Assembly: GCA_012517405.1 (NCBI GenBank)
Contig: JAAYVB010000038.1
Span: 1 to 63,012 of the forward strand
From: Propionibacterium sp.
GTDB taxonomy: Bacteria > Actinomycetota > Actinomycetes > Propionibacteriales > Propionibacteriaceae
Reading direction: 5' to 3'
Length of the DNA: 63,012 nucleotides
The notes beneath the pieces are model-generated. The model did not search any database. It was not told the origin of the DNA and was given only the letters and a program-made list of their open reading frames with translations. Positions within the stretch are counted from its first letter, which is position 1. Each line of letters begins with the position of its first letter. This document shows, piece by piece, positions 8,605-18,576 of the stretch. The position numbers and the translations under genes are program-made.

Positions 8605-9428
8605 CGGGGCGCTCCCGGATTCGGGCCGGATCCGGAGTCGGCGAACGATTGCAGGATCTGCCTTCTGACCGTGGCGAAGGCCGGGTCTCCGAGCAGGAGT
8701 TCACGGGGGCGGTCGTCGGCGAACCAGCCCGGCCAGCTCGCTGCCGTGCTGACCGGTTGGCCAGGAGCGGGTTCGGCCAGCAACACGACTCGGTGGGACA
8801 GCAGCAGGGCTTCGTCCACGTCGTGGGTGACCATGATCAAGGTGGCGCTGGAGCCGATGATGGTGGCTCGTAGCCACTGCTGGACCTCGGCACGGGTGAT
8901 GGCGTCGAGTGCGCCGAGGGGTTCGTCGGCCAGCAGGATCGGCTTGTCGGCGAGCAATGCGCGGGCCAGCGCGGCACGCTGCCGCATGCCCCCGGACAGT
9001 GCCGCGGGACGTTCCTGCTCCCAGTCGGCGAGCCCCCACTGATGCAAGGTGGCGTGCGCCCGGGCCCTGGCCTGTGGACGTGTGACTCCGCGGTTACGCA
9101 GGCTGATCGCCACATTGTCGAGCAGGTTCAGCCACGGCAGCAGCGAGTCGCCCTGGGGCATGATCGCGCAGGAGGCCAGTCGTCCGGCTGGGTCGTCGCG
9201 TCCCAGGACGCTGAGGGTACCGGTGGTGGGTTCGTGCAGCCCGGCGATCAGCGAGAGCAGAGTGGACTTGCCGCAGCCGGAGCGTCCGATCAAGGCGAGA
9301 TGCTGACCGGCCGGCACCTGCAGCCGCAGTCCGCCGAGCACGCCGCGCTCGGCTTTCGGGTAGCGGAAGCCCAGATCGTCGATGGTGATCGCGGGCGTTG
9401 GAGGGTCGGCCGAAGCGTTGATGGCCAT
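8601..9428 (-). CDS. thiZ: ABC transporter ATP-binding protein (ThiZ-like)
   Basis: 275 aa. Walker A GRSGCGKS near 48, Q-loop MPQGDS near 90, signature LSGGMRQR near 145, Walker B ILLADEPLGALD near 165, and the H-loop in VTHDVDEA near 200. It belongs to the nitrate/sulfonate/taurine-type group to which ThiZ belongs. It is the first gene of the operon. Its ribosome binding site GGAGGG (complement of 9436-9441) is the 3' end of the TPP riboswitch, so translation initiation can be gated directly by TPP binding. Confidence 0.92.
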   Translation of the reverse strand: MAINASADPPTPAITIDDLGFRYPKAERGVLGGLRLQVPAGQHLALIGRSGCGKSTLLSLIAGLHEPTTGTLSVLGRDDPAGRLASCAIMPQGDSLLPWLNLLDNVAISLRNRGVTRPQARARAHATLHQWGLADWEQERPAALSGGMRQRAALARALLADKPILLADEPLGALDAITRAEVQQWLRATIIGSSATLIMVTHDVDEALLLSHRVVLLAEPAPGQPVSTAASWPGWFADDRPRELLLGDPAFATVRRQILQSFADSGSGPNPGAPR

Positions 9429-9430
9429 TC

Positions 9431-9515
9431 GACATCCCTCCGCTCATACGAATGAGTTCAGGTTCAACGGGTGTCATCTCAGCCTGCTGGGCAGGCACCC
9501 CGTGTCGCTTTCTGT
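9431..9515 (-). promoter_or_regulatory. TPP riboswitch (THI element)
   Basis: On the minus strand the sequence contains the conserved THI-box core: GGGGTGCC, then GGCTGAGAT, then ACCCGTTGAACCTGA, ending in GCGGAGGGA. These match the TPP aptamer's pyrimidine-binding and pyrophosphate-binding arms. The terminal GGAGGG is also the Shine-Dalgarno sequence of thiZ, 7 nt from its ATG. Control is therefore probably translational, with TPP sequestering the site. No terminator-like T tract is seen between aptamer and start. Confidence 0.93.
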
Positions 9516-9561
9516 TGACCTGGCGAACTATAGCAAGCCCGCCCCCCGACCGCCCGGCCGG

Positions 9562-10719
9562 TTAATCGATGGTGTGGTTGAGCAGGATCAGGGAATCGCG
9601 GTGGACGATCTCGCGCTCGTACTGGACGCCCAGCTCGGCGGCCAGTTCGGACGAGCGGCGGCCCAGCATCGCCGGCAGCTGATCGGCATCGAAGTTGACC
9701 AGGCCACGGGCGACCGCCTCACCCGACGGGGTGACCAGGTCGACCGGGTCACCGGCGACGAAATCGCCGGTCACCTTGGTGATCCCGGCAGCCAGCAGTG
9801 ACGCATTGGCCTGGGTGACCGCCCGCACCGCACCCGAATCCATGTACAGCGCTCCCCTGGCCATGGACGCATGTGCCAGCCACAGCAGCCGGCGCGGCCG
9901 GCGCTTGTCGATGGGCGAGAACGCAGTGCCGACCGGTTCGCCGACGAGGATCTCCCCCACCTGCGATGCCCGGCCGAGCACCACCGGAATGCCCGCGCCG
10001 GTGGCGATCTGGGCGGCCTGCAGTTTGGTGGTCATCCCGCCCGAGCCGATATTCGAACCGATCCGATGGGTGTCGACCGTCAGCGCCTCGACATCGGGCA
10101 CGAAGCTGATGGGCAGCGAACCCGGTTCGTCGGGATGTGCGGTGAACAACGAATCGACATCGCTGAGCAGCAGCAACGCGTCCGCGCGCACCAACTGGGC
10201 GACCAGCGCGGCCAACCGGTCGTTGTCACCGAAGTGGATCTCGTGCGTGGCGACGGTGTCATTCTCGTTGATGATCGGCACCACGCCCATCCGCAACAGC
10301 GTGCCCAGTGTGCGCAGCGCATTGGCATAGGTCGACTGGCGGGTGACATCGTCCACGGTCAGCAAGACCTGACCGACCAGGATACCGCGATCTCGGAAGA
10401 GTTCGGTGTAGCGCTGCACCAGCAGCCCCTGACCGACCGCGGCGGCAGCCTGCTGGTGAGCCAGGTCGCGCGGACGCCTGCGCAGCTGCAGCGGAGCCAA
10501 GCCCGCGGCGATGGCGCCCGAGCTGATCAGCACGATGTCGTGGCCGTCGTCGTGTGCATCGGCCAGCGCGCTCACCAGGGCGGCGACCCGGTCCTCGGCG
10601 AGACCACGCGAGGCGCTGCTCAGGGACGAGGAACCGACCTTGATCACCAGACGGCGTCCGGTGGCGACCTGCTGACGGACTTCTTCCTCGGTCAGCACAC
10701 CATCGAAATCGGGGCTCAA
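9562..10719 (-). CDS. proB: glutamate 5-kinase ProB
   Basis: 385 aa. ProB phosphorylates glutamate, the first step of proline synthesis. The amino-acid kinase domain begins with [11 protein letters not shown] near 24, has ISSGAIAAG near 65 and NENDTVA near 150, and a C-terminal PUA domain from about 285. The TTG start at 10719 overlaps the obg stop (TTGA), so the two genes are coupled. The next gene in many relatives is proA, but here the TPP riboswitch and thiamine transporter follow instead. No proA is present in this window. Confidence 0.95.
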   Translation of the reverse strand: MSPDFDGVLTEEEVRQQVATGRRLVIKVGSSSLSSASRGLAEDRVAALVSALADAHDDGHDIVLISSGAIAAGLAPLQLRRRPRDLAHQQAAAAVGQGLLVQRYTELFRDRGILVGQVLLTVDDVTRQSTYANALRTLGTLLRMGVVPIINENDTVATHEIHFGDNDRLAALVAQLVRADALLLLSDVDSLFTAHPDEPGSLPISFVPDVEALTVDTHRIGSNIGSGGMTTKLQAAQIATGAGIPVVLGRASQVGEILVGEPVGTAFSPIDKRRPRRLLWLAHASMARGALYMDSGAVRAVTQANASLLAAGITKVTGDFVAGDPVDLVTPSGEAVARGLVNFDADQLPAMLGRRSSELAAELGVQYEREIVHRDSLILLNHTID

Positions 10720-12254
10720 CGCTGTTCGCCATCCTCGTCGAAATCATGGGAGAGTTCGTCGGCCAGCGCCTGACGGTGCAGTTCGCGCCAGTCGGCCTCC
10801 CGGTCGTGGCCCACCAGCTCATCACGGGCAGCATGGTAGGCGGCATCCAACTCGCGGCGGCGCCGCACCGATGGACGCACCTCTTCGAGCCGCTGGTCTT
10901 CACCGCGGCGCGACAGCAGTTCGGCACCGGTATCGACCTGCGGAGCGAAGTCGAAGACCACCGGATGCTCCCCGGCGCCGATCGCCACCGCATCGCCGGG
11001 GGTTGCCCCCATGGCCAGCAGCTCGTCCTCGATACCCAGCCGGTTGAGCCGGTCGGCCAGGTAGCCGACGGCCTCGTCGTTGCCGAAATCGGTCTGCCGC
11101 ACCCAGCGTTCGGGCTTGTCACCCCGCACCCGCCAGACGAAACCGCCCTCGCCGTCGCCTTGACGTTTGATGGTGAAATCGCGGCCGGTCGAGGCCACCG
11201 GCTCGGGGCGAATGACGATCCGGCGCGGCGGCGCGGCGGCCATCTCGGCGCGACGCTCGCGCACGATCTCGGCCATCGCGAAGATGAGTTTGGTCAGACC
11301 CTGACCGGTCTTCGTCGAGATCGGGAAGACCCGGTATCCGGCTGCCTCGATGTCGGGGGTGACGATTTCGGCCAGGTCGCGGGCATCGGGCACGTCGATC
11401 TTGTTCAGAGCCACCAGGCGCGGCCGGTCTTCCAGGCCGCCGTAGTTGGCCAGCTCCTTCTCGATGACCTGCAGATCGCCGAGCGGTTCGCGTCCGGGTT
11501 CCCAGGTGGCGCAGTCGATGACGTGGACGATGGCCTGGCACCGCTCGATGTGACGCAAGAAGTCGTGGCCCAGGCCGCGGCCTTCGCTGGCCCCCTCGAT
11601 CAGGCCGGGCACATCGGCGACGGTGAAGGTGGTTTCTCCGGCCACCACCACGCCCAGGTTCGGGACCAGCGTGGTGAACGGGTAGTCGGCGATCTTCGGC
11701 TTGGCCGCCGAGATGGCCGCGATCAGGCTGGACTTGCCCGCGCTCGGGTAGCCGACCAGGCCGATGTCTGCCAGCACCTTGAGTTCGAGGTCGACGATGC
11801 GCTCCTCGCCCTCCTCGCCGAGCAGCGCGAAGCCGGGCGCCTTGCGGGCTGCCGAGGCAAGCGCGGCATTGCCGAGCCCACCCTTGCCGCCGCCTGCCAC
11901 CACGACCTCGTCGACCTCCCCGAGATCGGCGAGCACACGGCCGGTTCGTTCGTCGGTGACGATGGTGCCCTGGGGCACCATCAGGACGATGTCTTCGCCG
12001 TTGGCGCCGTTGCGGTGCCCACCCATGCCGGGTTGCCCGTTCTGGGCCTTGCGCACCGACTGCCGGTGGTAGTCGACCAGCGTTGTCAGACCGGGATCGG
12101 CGCGCAGGATGACCGATCCGCCGTTGCCGCCGTTGCCGCCGTCCGGGCCGCCGAGCGGCTTGAACTTCTCGCGGTGCACGGACGCGCAGCCATGGCCTCC
12201 ATTGCCTGCGCTGACGGTGAGCCGCGCGCGGTCAACGAATGATGGAATCGCCAT
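10716..12254 (-). CDS. obg: Obg-family GTPase (ObgE/CgtA)
   Basis: 512 aa from the ATG at 12254, whose product starts [10 protein letters not shown] further in-frame start at 12341 adds 29 non-conserved residues and is not preferred. Domains in order: glycine-rich Obg fold ([19 protein letters not shown]) to about 160; GTPase with G1 [10 protein letters not shown]3 DVPGLIEGA and G4 NKID; then an OCT domain around 370-430; and a charged tail of about 80 residues typical of actinobacterial Obg. The protein acts in ribosome 50S assembly and the stringent response. It lies between rpmA/rplU and proB, as is usual. Confidence 0.95.
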   Translation of the reverse strand: MAIPSFVDRARLTVSAGNGGHGCASVHREKFKPLGGPDGGNGGNGGSVILRADPGLTTLVDYHRQSVRKAQNGQPGMGGHRNGANGEDIVLMVPQGTIVTDERTGRVLADLGEVDEVVVAGGGKGGLGNAALASAARKAPGFALLGEEGEERIVDLELKVLADIGLVGYPSAGKSSLIAAISAAKPKIADYPFTTLVPNLGVVVAGETTFTVADVPGLIEGASEGRGLGHDFLRHIERCQAIVHVIDCATWEPGREPLGDLQVIEKELANYGGLEDRPRLVALNKIDVPDARDLAEIVTPDIEAAGYRVFPISTKTGQGLTKLIFAMAEIVRERRAEMAAAPPRRIVIRPEPVASTGRDFTIKRQGDGEGGFVWRVRGDKPERWVRQTDFGNDEAVGYLADRLNRLGIEDELLAMGATPGDAVAIGAGEHPVVFDFAPQVDTGAELLSRRGEDQRLEEVRPSVRRRRELDAAYHAARDELVGHDREADWRELHRQALADELSHDFDEDGEQR

Positions 12255-12410
12255 GAAGTGCCTTCTGAATGTCCGTACCAGCGCCGCGATGGCCTGGCTG
12301 CGCCCAACGGACGCACTCGTCCATTCTACCGAGACCGCCAATGGCGCGCCTCAATGCGACTCTCCCGCACCGTAAAGTTGAAAAGGCTACGACCAACAAA
12401 GGGGTTACCG

Positions 12411-12818
12411 ATGCTCAACGCTAGTCCGTACGTCATTTTCTCCGGTCAGGCCCGCGAAGCGCTCGAGTTCTACCAGTCGATTCTCGGTGGTGAGCTTCGT
12501 GTCATGCTGCAGTCGCAGTACAACCCCGATCCCGCCGTCGCAGATCTGGTGATGCACGGCCAGCTGGACCTGCCCGGCTTCTCGCTGATGGCCGGCGACG
12601 ACCCTTCCGGGAACACGCCGCCCGACTCCGGCAGGATCACCATCACCTTGTGGGGTGATGATCTGGACGAGGCCCACCGCATCTTCGACGCACTCGGCGA
12701 GGGCGGTACCGTCAACACCGCGTTCAGCAAGCAGATGTGGGGCGACTACTACGGCGACCTGGTCGACAAATACGGGGTCTCCTGGGCGATCGACATCGAC
12801 GTGTCCGGCGAGAGCTGA
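12411..12818 (+). CDS. VOC family protein (PhnB-like, glyoxalase fold)
   Basis: 135 aa from the ATG at 12411. The PhnB/3-dimethylubiquinone-9-like branch of the vicinal-oxygen-chelate superfamily is recognised by SPYVIFSGQAREALEFYQSILGGEL at the N-terminus, the LVMHG strand, and the terminal MWGDYYGDLVDKYGVSWAI. Members are small dimeric proteins whose substrates are mostly unknown, with some linked to antibiotic or metal stress. It is divergent from obg, with about 156 bp between. An upstream in-frame start would overlap the obg promoter region and adds an Arg-rich non-conserved leader, so it is rejected. Confidence 0.9.
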   Translation: MLNASPYVIFSGQAREALEFYQSILGGELRVMLQSQYNPDPAVADLVMHGQLDLPGFSLMAGDDPSGNTPPDSGRITITLWGDDLDEAHRIFDALGEGGTVNTAFSKQMWGDYYGDLVDKYGVSWAIDIDVSGES

Positions 12819-12897
12819 GTCCGCGCGACGCCGTTGATCGTCGCCCGGCGGCCACGGTGGCACGTGCAAGAATGACCCTGCAGGAAGGCAGGCATTC

Positions 12898-13641
12898 GTG
12901 GACGTCACCGTGGGCAACATCGTCTTCTTGGCGTTCGCCGGAGTCGCCGCCGGGCTGGTCGGCTATCTGGCAGGGCTGATGTCGCTGATCAGCTTCCCGG
13001 CGCTGCTGGCGGTCGGGCTTCCCCCGCTGACGGCCAACGTCACGAACACCCTGGGTGCGATCGGTGTCGGCGCCGGAGCCGCCGTGCGCGCCGGCGACCA
13101 GGTGATGGCCGCCGGACGCGGAGGCGCCTGGCAGCAGTTCGTCATCTGCGCCATCGGCGGCGGTACCGGCGCCGCATTGCTGCTGATCACCGGAGAAAGC
13201 GTCTTCGAAGCGGTGGTTCCCTGGCTGATCGCGTTCGCGTCCTTGACCTTGTTCCTCAGCCCGCGCCTCAAGAAGCTGTCCAGCGGCAACGAGCGCTGGG
13301 CCATCTATCTGGGCGCGCTGTTCTTCGTCTGCCTGTACGGCGGCTACTTCGGCGCCGGCGCCGGGGTGGTCTACTTCGCCCTGGTGCTGCTGTTGACCAG
13401 TTACCCGTGGCCGCGGGCCGTGCTGATGAAGTCGGTGCTGTTGAGCATCTCCAATCTGATCGCCACGGTCATCTTCGTCATCTTCGCGCCGATTGACTGG
13501 CTGGCGGCGCTGATCTTGTTCGGTGGCAACCTCATCGGCGGCAACATCGGCCCGCTCGTCCAGCGGTACATCCCCGAGACCATCAGCCGCTGGGTGATCG
13601 CGATCGGAGGCCTCTACCTGGCCTGGTCGTTGTGGAGATGA
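12898..13641 (+). CDS. sulfite exporter TauE/SafE family membrane protein
   Basis: 247 aa with eight predicted transmembrane helices in two related halves, typical of TauE/SafE (TSUP) permeases. The first half contains the family pattern LAGLMSLISFPALLAVGLPP-like with ANVTNTLG near 45. The second has YGGYFGAGAGVVYFALVLL near 150 and GGNLIGGNIGP near 210. Start is GTG with AGGAAGG 9 nt upstream. These proteins export sulfur-containing anions such as sulfite or sulfoacetate, but the substrate here is unknown. It is not in a sulfur-metabolism cluster. Confidence 0.88.
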   Translation: MDVTVGNIVFLAFAGVAAGLVGYLAGLMSLISFPALLAVGLPPLTANVTNTLGAIGVGAGAAVRAGDQVMAAGRGGAWQQFVICAIGGGTGAALLLITGESVFEAVVPWLIAFASLTLFLSPRLKKLSSGNERWAIYLGALFFVCLYGGYFGAGAGVVYFALVLLLTSYPWPRAVLMKSVLLSISNLIATVIFVIFAPIDWLAALILFGGNLIGGNIGPLVQRYIPETISRWVIAIGGLYLAWSLWR

Positions 13642-13701
13642 CCCGCTCCACATGAGGGATCACTAGACTCGAGCAAACGGTCCCGACGCTGAGGAGCAAA
13701 G

Positions 13702-14748
13702 ATGCCCGAGGTACTCGCCTATGCCACCGACGACCACAATGCCGAGTTTCACCGCACCACGATCACCCGCCGCGAGCCCGGGCCGACCGAGATCTACTTC
13801 GAGATCAAGTACGCCGGAATCTGCCATTCCGACATTCACACCGCGCGCGCCGAGTGGGGGCCGGCGATCTATCCGCTGGTGCCCGGGCACGAGATCGTCG
13901 GCATCGTCACGAAGATCGGCGACCAGGTCACCAAGTTCGCGGTCGGCGACAAGGTGGGCATCGGCTGCTTCGTCGACTCCTGCCGCGAATGCGAGCAGTG
14001 CAGGGCCGGCCACGAGCAGTTCTGCACCACCAAGCCCTACACGATCTGGACCTACAACTCGATCGGACGCGACGGTCTGCCGACCGCGGGCGGATACTCG
14101 CAGGCCATCACCGTGGAGCAGGACTACGTGATCCGGATCCCCGATGAGATCCCCTTCGACACGGCCGCGCCGCTGTTGTGCGCGGGCATCACCCTCTACT
14201 CGCCGCTCAAGCGGTGGGGTGCCGGGCCGGGCAAGAAGGTCGCCATCATCGGCATGGGCGGCCTCGGCCATGTTGGCGTCCAGATCGCGGCGAAGATGGG
14301 GGCCGAGGTCGTGGTGATCAGCCAGACCATGAGCAAGAAGGACGACGGCCTGCGCTTCGGTGCCAGCGACTATTACGCGACCAGTGAACCCGAGCGGCTG
14401 CGGGAACTGCGCGGCAGTCTCGACCTGATGGTCTCGACGGTGGCGGCGGTGGCTGACCTGGACGCGATGCTGAAGCTACTGAAGCCCGGCGGCGTCCTCG
14501 TCGATGTCGGTCTGCCCGAGCACGCGAGCACGCTGAGGCTGTCGAGCCTGACCAGTGGCAACAAGGTGCTGGCGGGCTCCCAAATCGGCGGCATCGCTGA
14601 AACCCAGGAGGTGCTGGACTTCTGCGCGGCCAACGGCGTGGTGCCGCAGGTGGAGATCATCTCCGGCGAGGACATCACCGCTGCCTACGACAAGGTCGTG
14701 CACTCCCAGGTGCGCTACCGCTACGTGATCGACACCTCGACCTTCTAG
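13702..14748 (+). CDS. zinc-dependent NADP alcohol dehydrogenase (YahK/CAD-like)
   Basis: 348 aa medium-chain dehydrogenase. Catalytic zinc ligands appear in GICHSDIH (Cys near 39) and GHEIVG (His near 61). The structural zinc cluster is in CFVDSCRECEQCRAGHEQFC (about 92-111). The cofactor motif GMGGLGHVGVQIA is near 181. YahK-type enzymes reduce aldehydes with NADPH. A GAGGAG site lies upstream, and the strong inverted repeat at 14788-14820 follows the stop. It is possibly co-transcribed with the TauE-like gene 60 bp upstream. The physiological aldehyde is not indicated. Confidence 0.92.
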   Translation: MPEVLAYATDDHNAEFHRTTITRREPGPTEIYFEIKYAGICHSDIHTARAEWGPAIYPLVPGHEIVGIVTKIGDQVTKFAVGDKVGIGCFVDSCRECEQCRAGHEQFCTTKPYTIWTYNSIGRDGLPTAGGYSQAITVEQDYVIRIPDEIPFDTAAPLLCAGITLYSPLKRWGAGPGKKVAIIGMGGLGHVGVQIAAKMGAEVVVISQTMSKKDDGLRFGASDYYATSEPERLRELRGSLDLMVSTVAAVADLDAMLKLLKPGGVLVDVGLPEHASTLRLSSLTSGNKVLAGSQIGGIAETQEVLDFCAANGVVPQVEIISGEDITAAYDKVVHSQVRYRYVIDTSTF

Positions 14749-14787
14749 GTCGCAGGCTCGGCGCGGCATCCGCCGCCACACAAGCAG

Positions 14788-14820
14788 CAGCTCCCGAAAG
14801 CCTCAGGCCTTCGGGAGCTG
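14788..14820. terminator. bidirectional hairpin terminator
   Basis: CAGCTCCCGAA (14788-14798) pairs with TTCGGGAGCTG (14810-14820) around an 11-nt loop. The hairpin lies between the convergent dehydrogenase gene (ends 14748) and rpmA (ends 14846). A stem of this strength fits termination from both sides, although no long T tract follows on either strand. Confidence 0.7.
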
Positions 14821-14845
14821 TCTTCGGGATCTGAGCTGTTTGGGC

Positions 14846-15103
14846 TCAGACCTCGCTGGGCTCAATGTTGATGACGCGGCGTCCGCGGCGGGTGCCGTAC
14901 TGCACCTTGCCCGCGACCAGCGCGAAGAGGGTGTCGTCGCCACCGCGGCCGACACCTTCACCCGGATGGAAGTGGGTGCCACGCTGACGGACGATGATCT
15001 CGCCAGCGTTGACCTGCTCGCCACCAAAACGCTTCACGCCGAGGCGCTGAGCATTGGAATCACGACCATTGCGCGAGCTGGACGCGCCTTTCTTGTGTGC
15101 CAT
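14846..15103 (-). CDS. rpmA: 50S ribosomal protein L27
   Basis: 85 aa. The conserved opening [23 protein letters not shown] and the [22 protein letters not shown] block are present. The N-terminal tail of L27 reaches the peptidyl-transferase centre. The Ala follows the initiator Met directly, without the cleavable extension seen in Firmicutes. It is the second gene of rplU-rpmA, 11 bp after rplU, followed by a terminator. Confidence 0.98.
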   Translation of the reverse strand: MAHKKGASSSRNGRDSNAQRLGVKRFGGEQVNAGEIIVRQRGTHFHPGEGVGRGGDDTLFALVAGKVQYGTRRGRRVINIEPSEV

Positions 15104-15114
15104 CTCTGCCTCCC

Positions 15115-15444
15115 TCAGCCTTCGATTCCGGTGACTTTGACCTGGGTGTACTTCTGACGGTGCCCCTGGCGCTTCTTGTAACCGGTCTTGTTCTTGAATT
15201 TCAGAATGCGGATCTTCGGGCCCTTGACCTCGCCGAGCACCTCAGCAGTCACCGAAGCCTTGCCCAAACCATCGACATCCGTGGTGATGTCGTCGCCGTC
15301 AACCAGCATCAGCGGCTGCAGGGAGATACTGCTACCGACCTCGTCAGCAACTCGGTCGATCTCGACGATGTCACCCACGGCCACCTTGTGCTGGCGGCCG
15401 CCACTGCGCACGATCGCGTACACGCCTGACTCACTCTCGCTCAT
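15115..15444 (-). CDS. rplU: 50S ribosomal protein L21
   Basis: 109 aa from the ATG at 15444 ([21 protein letters not shown]). A start at 15507 would prepend 21 non-conserved residues. Family blocks are [11 protein letters not shown] and [22 protein letters not shown] at the C-terminus, the latter carrying the rRNA-binding basic patch. It heads the rplU-rpmA operon, directly downstream of the RNase E/G gene with about 160 bp between, a standard actinobacterial order. Confidence 0.97.
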   Translation of the reverse strand: MSESESGVYAIVRSGGRQHKVAVGDIVEIDRVADEVGSSISLQPLMLVDGDDITTDVDGLGKASVTAEVLGEVKGPKIRILKFKNKTGYKKRQGHRQKYTQVKVTGIEG

Positions 15445-15606
15445 CTGCCCCCAACCTTCAGGGGCGGAACTTCGTTCTTCTGTCTGGGAGCGTCCTGCCG
15501 CCATCACTGACTGCCATGACGCCCAACGCTCTACGGTGCCCCAGCCGAACAGATGACGGCCGAGGACGCACCGAAGATCTATGTTATGTCGTGCCCTGCC
15601 AGCCGG

Positions 15607-18576
15607 TCAAACCGTCTGGACCAGATCGGCATCCTGCTGATCGGCGCCCTGCGGGGCGCCGGCCTCCAACTCACCGGCCGGTTTGTCTCCTGGCAGCAGT
15701 TCGCCCGGCCTGGTTTCTGCGGGCAGTTCGGCGTTCTGCGGGCCGGCACCATCGGTGTCGAAACCGGAGGCCTCGCCTTCCACCGGCTCTGCGGCGGTCG
15801 CGGGCTGCTCGACGTGATGCCGTGATGCCGCCGCGGCCAGCCTGGCGGCTGCCTGCCTGGACTCCTCCGACGGCTGCACCTGCTTGGCCTTCGGCGGCAC
15901 CGGGGCCTCCTCGGGCTTCGGCTTCGCCTTGTTGCTCGAGCGCCGGTTGTTGCTGCGGCTGGCGTTGGACGATGCCTTACCGCCGTGGCGCTCGCCGCCG
16001 TCGGCTGGAGCCTGCGAATCGACTGGCTCGTCGTGGCGCACATAGCCGCGTCCACCGCATTGTTCGCAGACCTCGGTGAAGGCTTCTGCCAGGCCGGTGC
16101 CGATGCGCTTGCGGGTCATCTGCACCAGACCGAGGCTGGTGACCTCACTGACCTGATGGCGGGTGCGGTCGCGTCCGAGGCATTCGACCAGCCGGCGCAA
16201 CAGCAGTTCGCGGTTGCTCGGCAACACCATATCGATGAAGTCGACCACGATGATGCCACCCAGATCGCGCAACCGCAGCTGCCGGACGATCTCCTCGGCG
16301 GCTTCCAGGTTGTTGCGGGTGACGGTCTCTTCGAGGTTGCCGCCGGTGCCGGTGAACTTGCCGGTGTTGACGTCGATGACCGTCATGGCCTCGGTGCGGT
16401 CGATGACCAGCGAGCCACCACTGGGCAAGAAGACCTTGCGCTCCAGAGCCTTGCTGATCTGCTCATCGATGCGGAATTTCGCGAACGGATCACCCTGCGT
16501 GGCGTCCCACTTGACCAGCCGTTGCGCCAGATGCGGCGCGACACGCTCGAGGTAGTCCTTGATGGGCTCGTAGACGTCGTCATCGCTGCCGTTACCGGCC
16601 ACGAACAGATGCTTGAAATCCTCGGTGAAGGTGTCGCGGATGATCCGCAGCGTCAGATCGGGCTCCGCGTAGAGCTGATGCGGTGCGGTGTTCTGCTTCG
16701 CCTTCTTCTGGATCGTCTCCCATTGCGCCTTCAGTCGCTCGACGTCGGCGGTCAGCTCATCTTCGCTGGCGCCCTCGGCGGCGGTGCGGACGATGACCGA
16801 CGACTCCTCGGAGACCACGGAGTCGAGGATCTTCTTCAGGCGATGCCGTTCCGAATCCGGCAGCTTGCGGCTGATCCCCGACAGGTGACCGCCGGGAGAA
16901 TAGACCAGGTAGCGTCCCGGAAGCGAGATGTGGCCGGTCAGCCGGGCACCCTTGGCGCCGACCGGGTCCTTGCTGACCTGGACGAGCACCGGCTGGCCCG
17001 ACTTAAAGACCTGCTCGACCTTGCGCTTGTCGGAGCTGACGTCGAAGGCGTCCCAGTCGACCTCACCGGCATACAGCACGGCGTTGCGGCCGCGGCCGAT
17101 GTCGATGAAGACGGCCTCCATGCTGGGCAGCACGTTCTGCACGCGGCCCAGGTAAATGTTGCCGATCAGCGAGGTGGACGTGCTGCGGTCCACGTAATGC
17201 TCGACGAGCACGTTGTCCTCAAGCACCGCGAGCTGGGTGTAGTCGGCGCGCTGGCGAACCATCATCACCCGCTCCACCGATTCGCGGCGGGCGAGGAACT
17301 CGGCCTCGGTCAGGATCGGCGCACGGTGGCGTCCGGCAGCGCGTCCCTCACGGCGGCGCTGCTTCTTGGCCTCCAGCCGGGTCGACCCCTCGATCCCGGA
17401 GACCTCATCGCTGCTGGCGTGCTTCGGCTCGCGCACCCGCACGACCACGTCGCTGTCCTCGGACGAGTCGTCGCCGCGGCGACGGCGACGACGACGCCTG
17501 CGGGTGGACGATCCGGCCGACTCGCCGGATTCCTCCTGCTCGCCGGACTTGTCCTCGTCGGCCTTGTCGCCGGATTGGTGGTCACTTTCGACGGCGGCCG
17601 CCTCGGTCTCGGCGTCGTCCTCGGCGTGCTCGTCGCTCTCATCGCCGGCGCCCGACGACGACCTGCGACGGCGGCGACCGCCGCGGCGGCGGCGACGACG
17701 CTGGGACGAACCGCTCGATTCCCCCTGCTCCTCGTCGGAGGCCTCAGCTTCGTCCGTGGCCGCCTCGCTGTCGTCGGATGACTCGTCGGCTTCAGCGGAC
17801 TTGATGTCGGCGTGCTCGGACTGATCGTCGGCGGAAAGCTCATGGGTGACCGCGGCGATGAGAGCCGCCTCGGCGGCAACTTCTGCCTCGGCGAGCGCGG
17901 TTTCGGCCTCCGCCGCGGGTCGTCCGGCGATGGCCGCGGCCAGCGATGCGAGCATCTGCTCCTTGTCGACCTCGCCTTCGGCGGCCTTCGCCCGGCGGCG
18001 CCCGGCCGCTGCGTTCTCGGCTGCGGCCAGCGCTGCCTCGATCTCGTCGGCGGTGCCGGCCAGCGATTCGTCCAGGGCCTGCACCGGCCTGCGCGATGAG
18101 CTGCGGCGGCGGGTCTGCGACCGGTGCCCAGCTGCCGGCTCGATCGGCGTCAGATCGGGGATCTCGCCTTGCGGATGATCGTCCGCCTCTTCGACAACCT
18201 CCGGGGCCACGGCCTCGGCAACGGGTTTGGTGGCGCGCCGGGTGCGGGGGGGACGCTCGGAGCCGGTGGTCTTGTCGATCGCGGCCTTCTTGGTTGCCGC
18301 CTTCTTGGCAGCTGCCTTGTGGGGGGCGGCCTTCTTGAGGGCCACCTTGATCTGCTCGTCCTCGTGCGCGGGGTCGACAGCCGCGGCGGCGGGGGTCGGC
18401 TCACTCACCTTGGGTGGACCTGCCGGACGGGTCTTCGAGCGACGACCGCTGGGGGGACGCGGCAGATCGTCAGCGACGGCGGGGGCGGGTTCGGGGGTGG
18501 TGATCTGCTCGGCAGCAGCCGGGGTTTCGATCACCGATTCGGGGGATTCATTGTTCACTGAAGTGTCATCGAGCAT
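15607..18576 (-). CDS. rne: ribonuclease E/G, long actinobacterial form
   Basis: 989 aa. Residues 1 to about 400 are low-complexity: Ala/Lys repeats, acidic runs and two Arg-rich patches. The catalytic core follows, with an S1 domain at NIYLGRVQNVLPSMEAVFIDI, magnesium-binding aspartates in VIDVNTGKFTG and VVDFIDM, and the zinc-link CEQCGGRGYV. A second disordered tail of about 140 aa ends the protein. RNase E/G cuts single-stranded A/U-rich RNA and scaffolds degradosome partners through its disordered arms. Ribosome binding site AGAGGAG lies 5 nt before the ATG. A structured leader lies upstream at 18577-18788. Confidence 0.96.
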   Translation of the reverse strand: MLDDTSVNNESPESVIETPAAAEQITTPEPAPAVADDLPRPPSGRRSKTRPAGPPKVSEPTPAAAAVDPAHEDEQIKVALKKAAPHKAAAKKAATKKAAIDKTTGSERPPRTRRATKPVAEAVAPEVVEEADDHPQGEIPDLTPIEPAAGHRSQTRRRSSSRRPVQALDESLAGTADEIEAALAAAENAAAGRRRAKAAEGEVDKEQMLASLAAAIAGRPAAEAETALAEAEVAAEAALIAAVTHELSADDQSEHADIKSAEADESSDDSEAATDEAEASDEEQGESSGSSQRRRRRRGGRRRRRSSSGAGDESDEHAEDDAETEAAAVESDHQSGDKADEDKSGEQEESGESAGSSTRRRRRRRRRGDDSSEDSDVVVRVREPKHASSDEVSGIEGSTRLEAKKQRRREGRAAGRHRAPILTEAEFLARRESVERVMMVRQRADYTQLAVLEDNVLVEHYVDRSTSTSLIGNIYLGRVQNVLPSMEAVFIDIGRGRNAVLYAGEVDWDAFDVSSDKRKVEQVFKSGQPVLVQVSKDPVGAKGARLTGHISLPGRYLVYSPGGHLSGISRKLPDSERHRLKKILDSVVSEESSVIVRTAAEGASEDELTADVERLKAQWETIQKKAKQNTAPHQLYAEPDLTLRIIRDTFTEDFKHLFVAGNGSDDDVYEPIKDYLERVAPHLAQRLVKWDATQGDPFAKFRIDEQISKALERKVFLPSGGSLVIDRTEAMTVIDVNTGKFTGTGGNLEETVTRNNLEAAEEIVRQLRLRDLGGIIVVDFIDMVLPSNRELLLRRLVECLGRDRTRHQVSEVTSLGLVQMTRKRIGTGLAEAFTEVCEQCGGRGYVRHDEPVDSQAPADGGERHGGKASSNASRSNNRRSSNKAKPKPEEAPVPPKAKQVQPSEESRQAAARLAAAASRHHVEQPATAAEPVEGEASGFDTDGAGPQNAELPAETRPGELLPGDKPAGELEAGAPQGADQQDADLVQTV

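Noticed and set aside
7829..8704. N-terminal extension making a 629-aa protein with the ThiY-like lipoprotein
   Set aside because: The extension is an Arg/His-rich frame lying over the permease gene. The lipoprotein has its own signal peptide starting at 7828.
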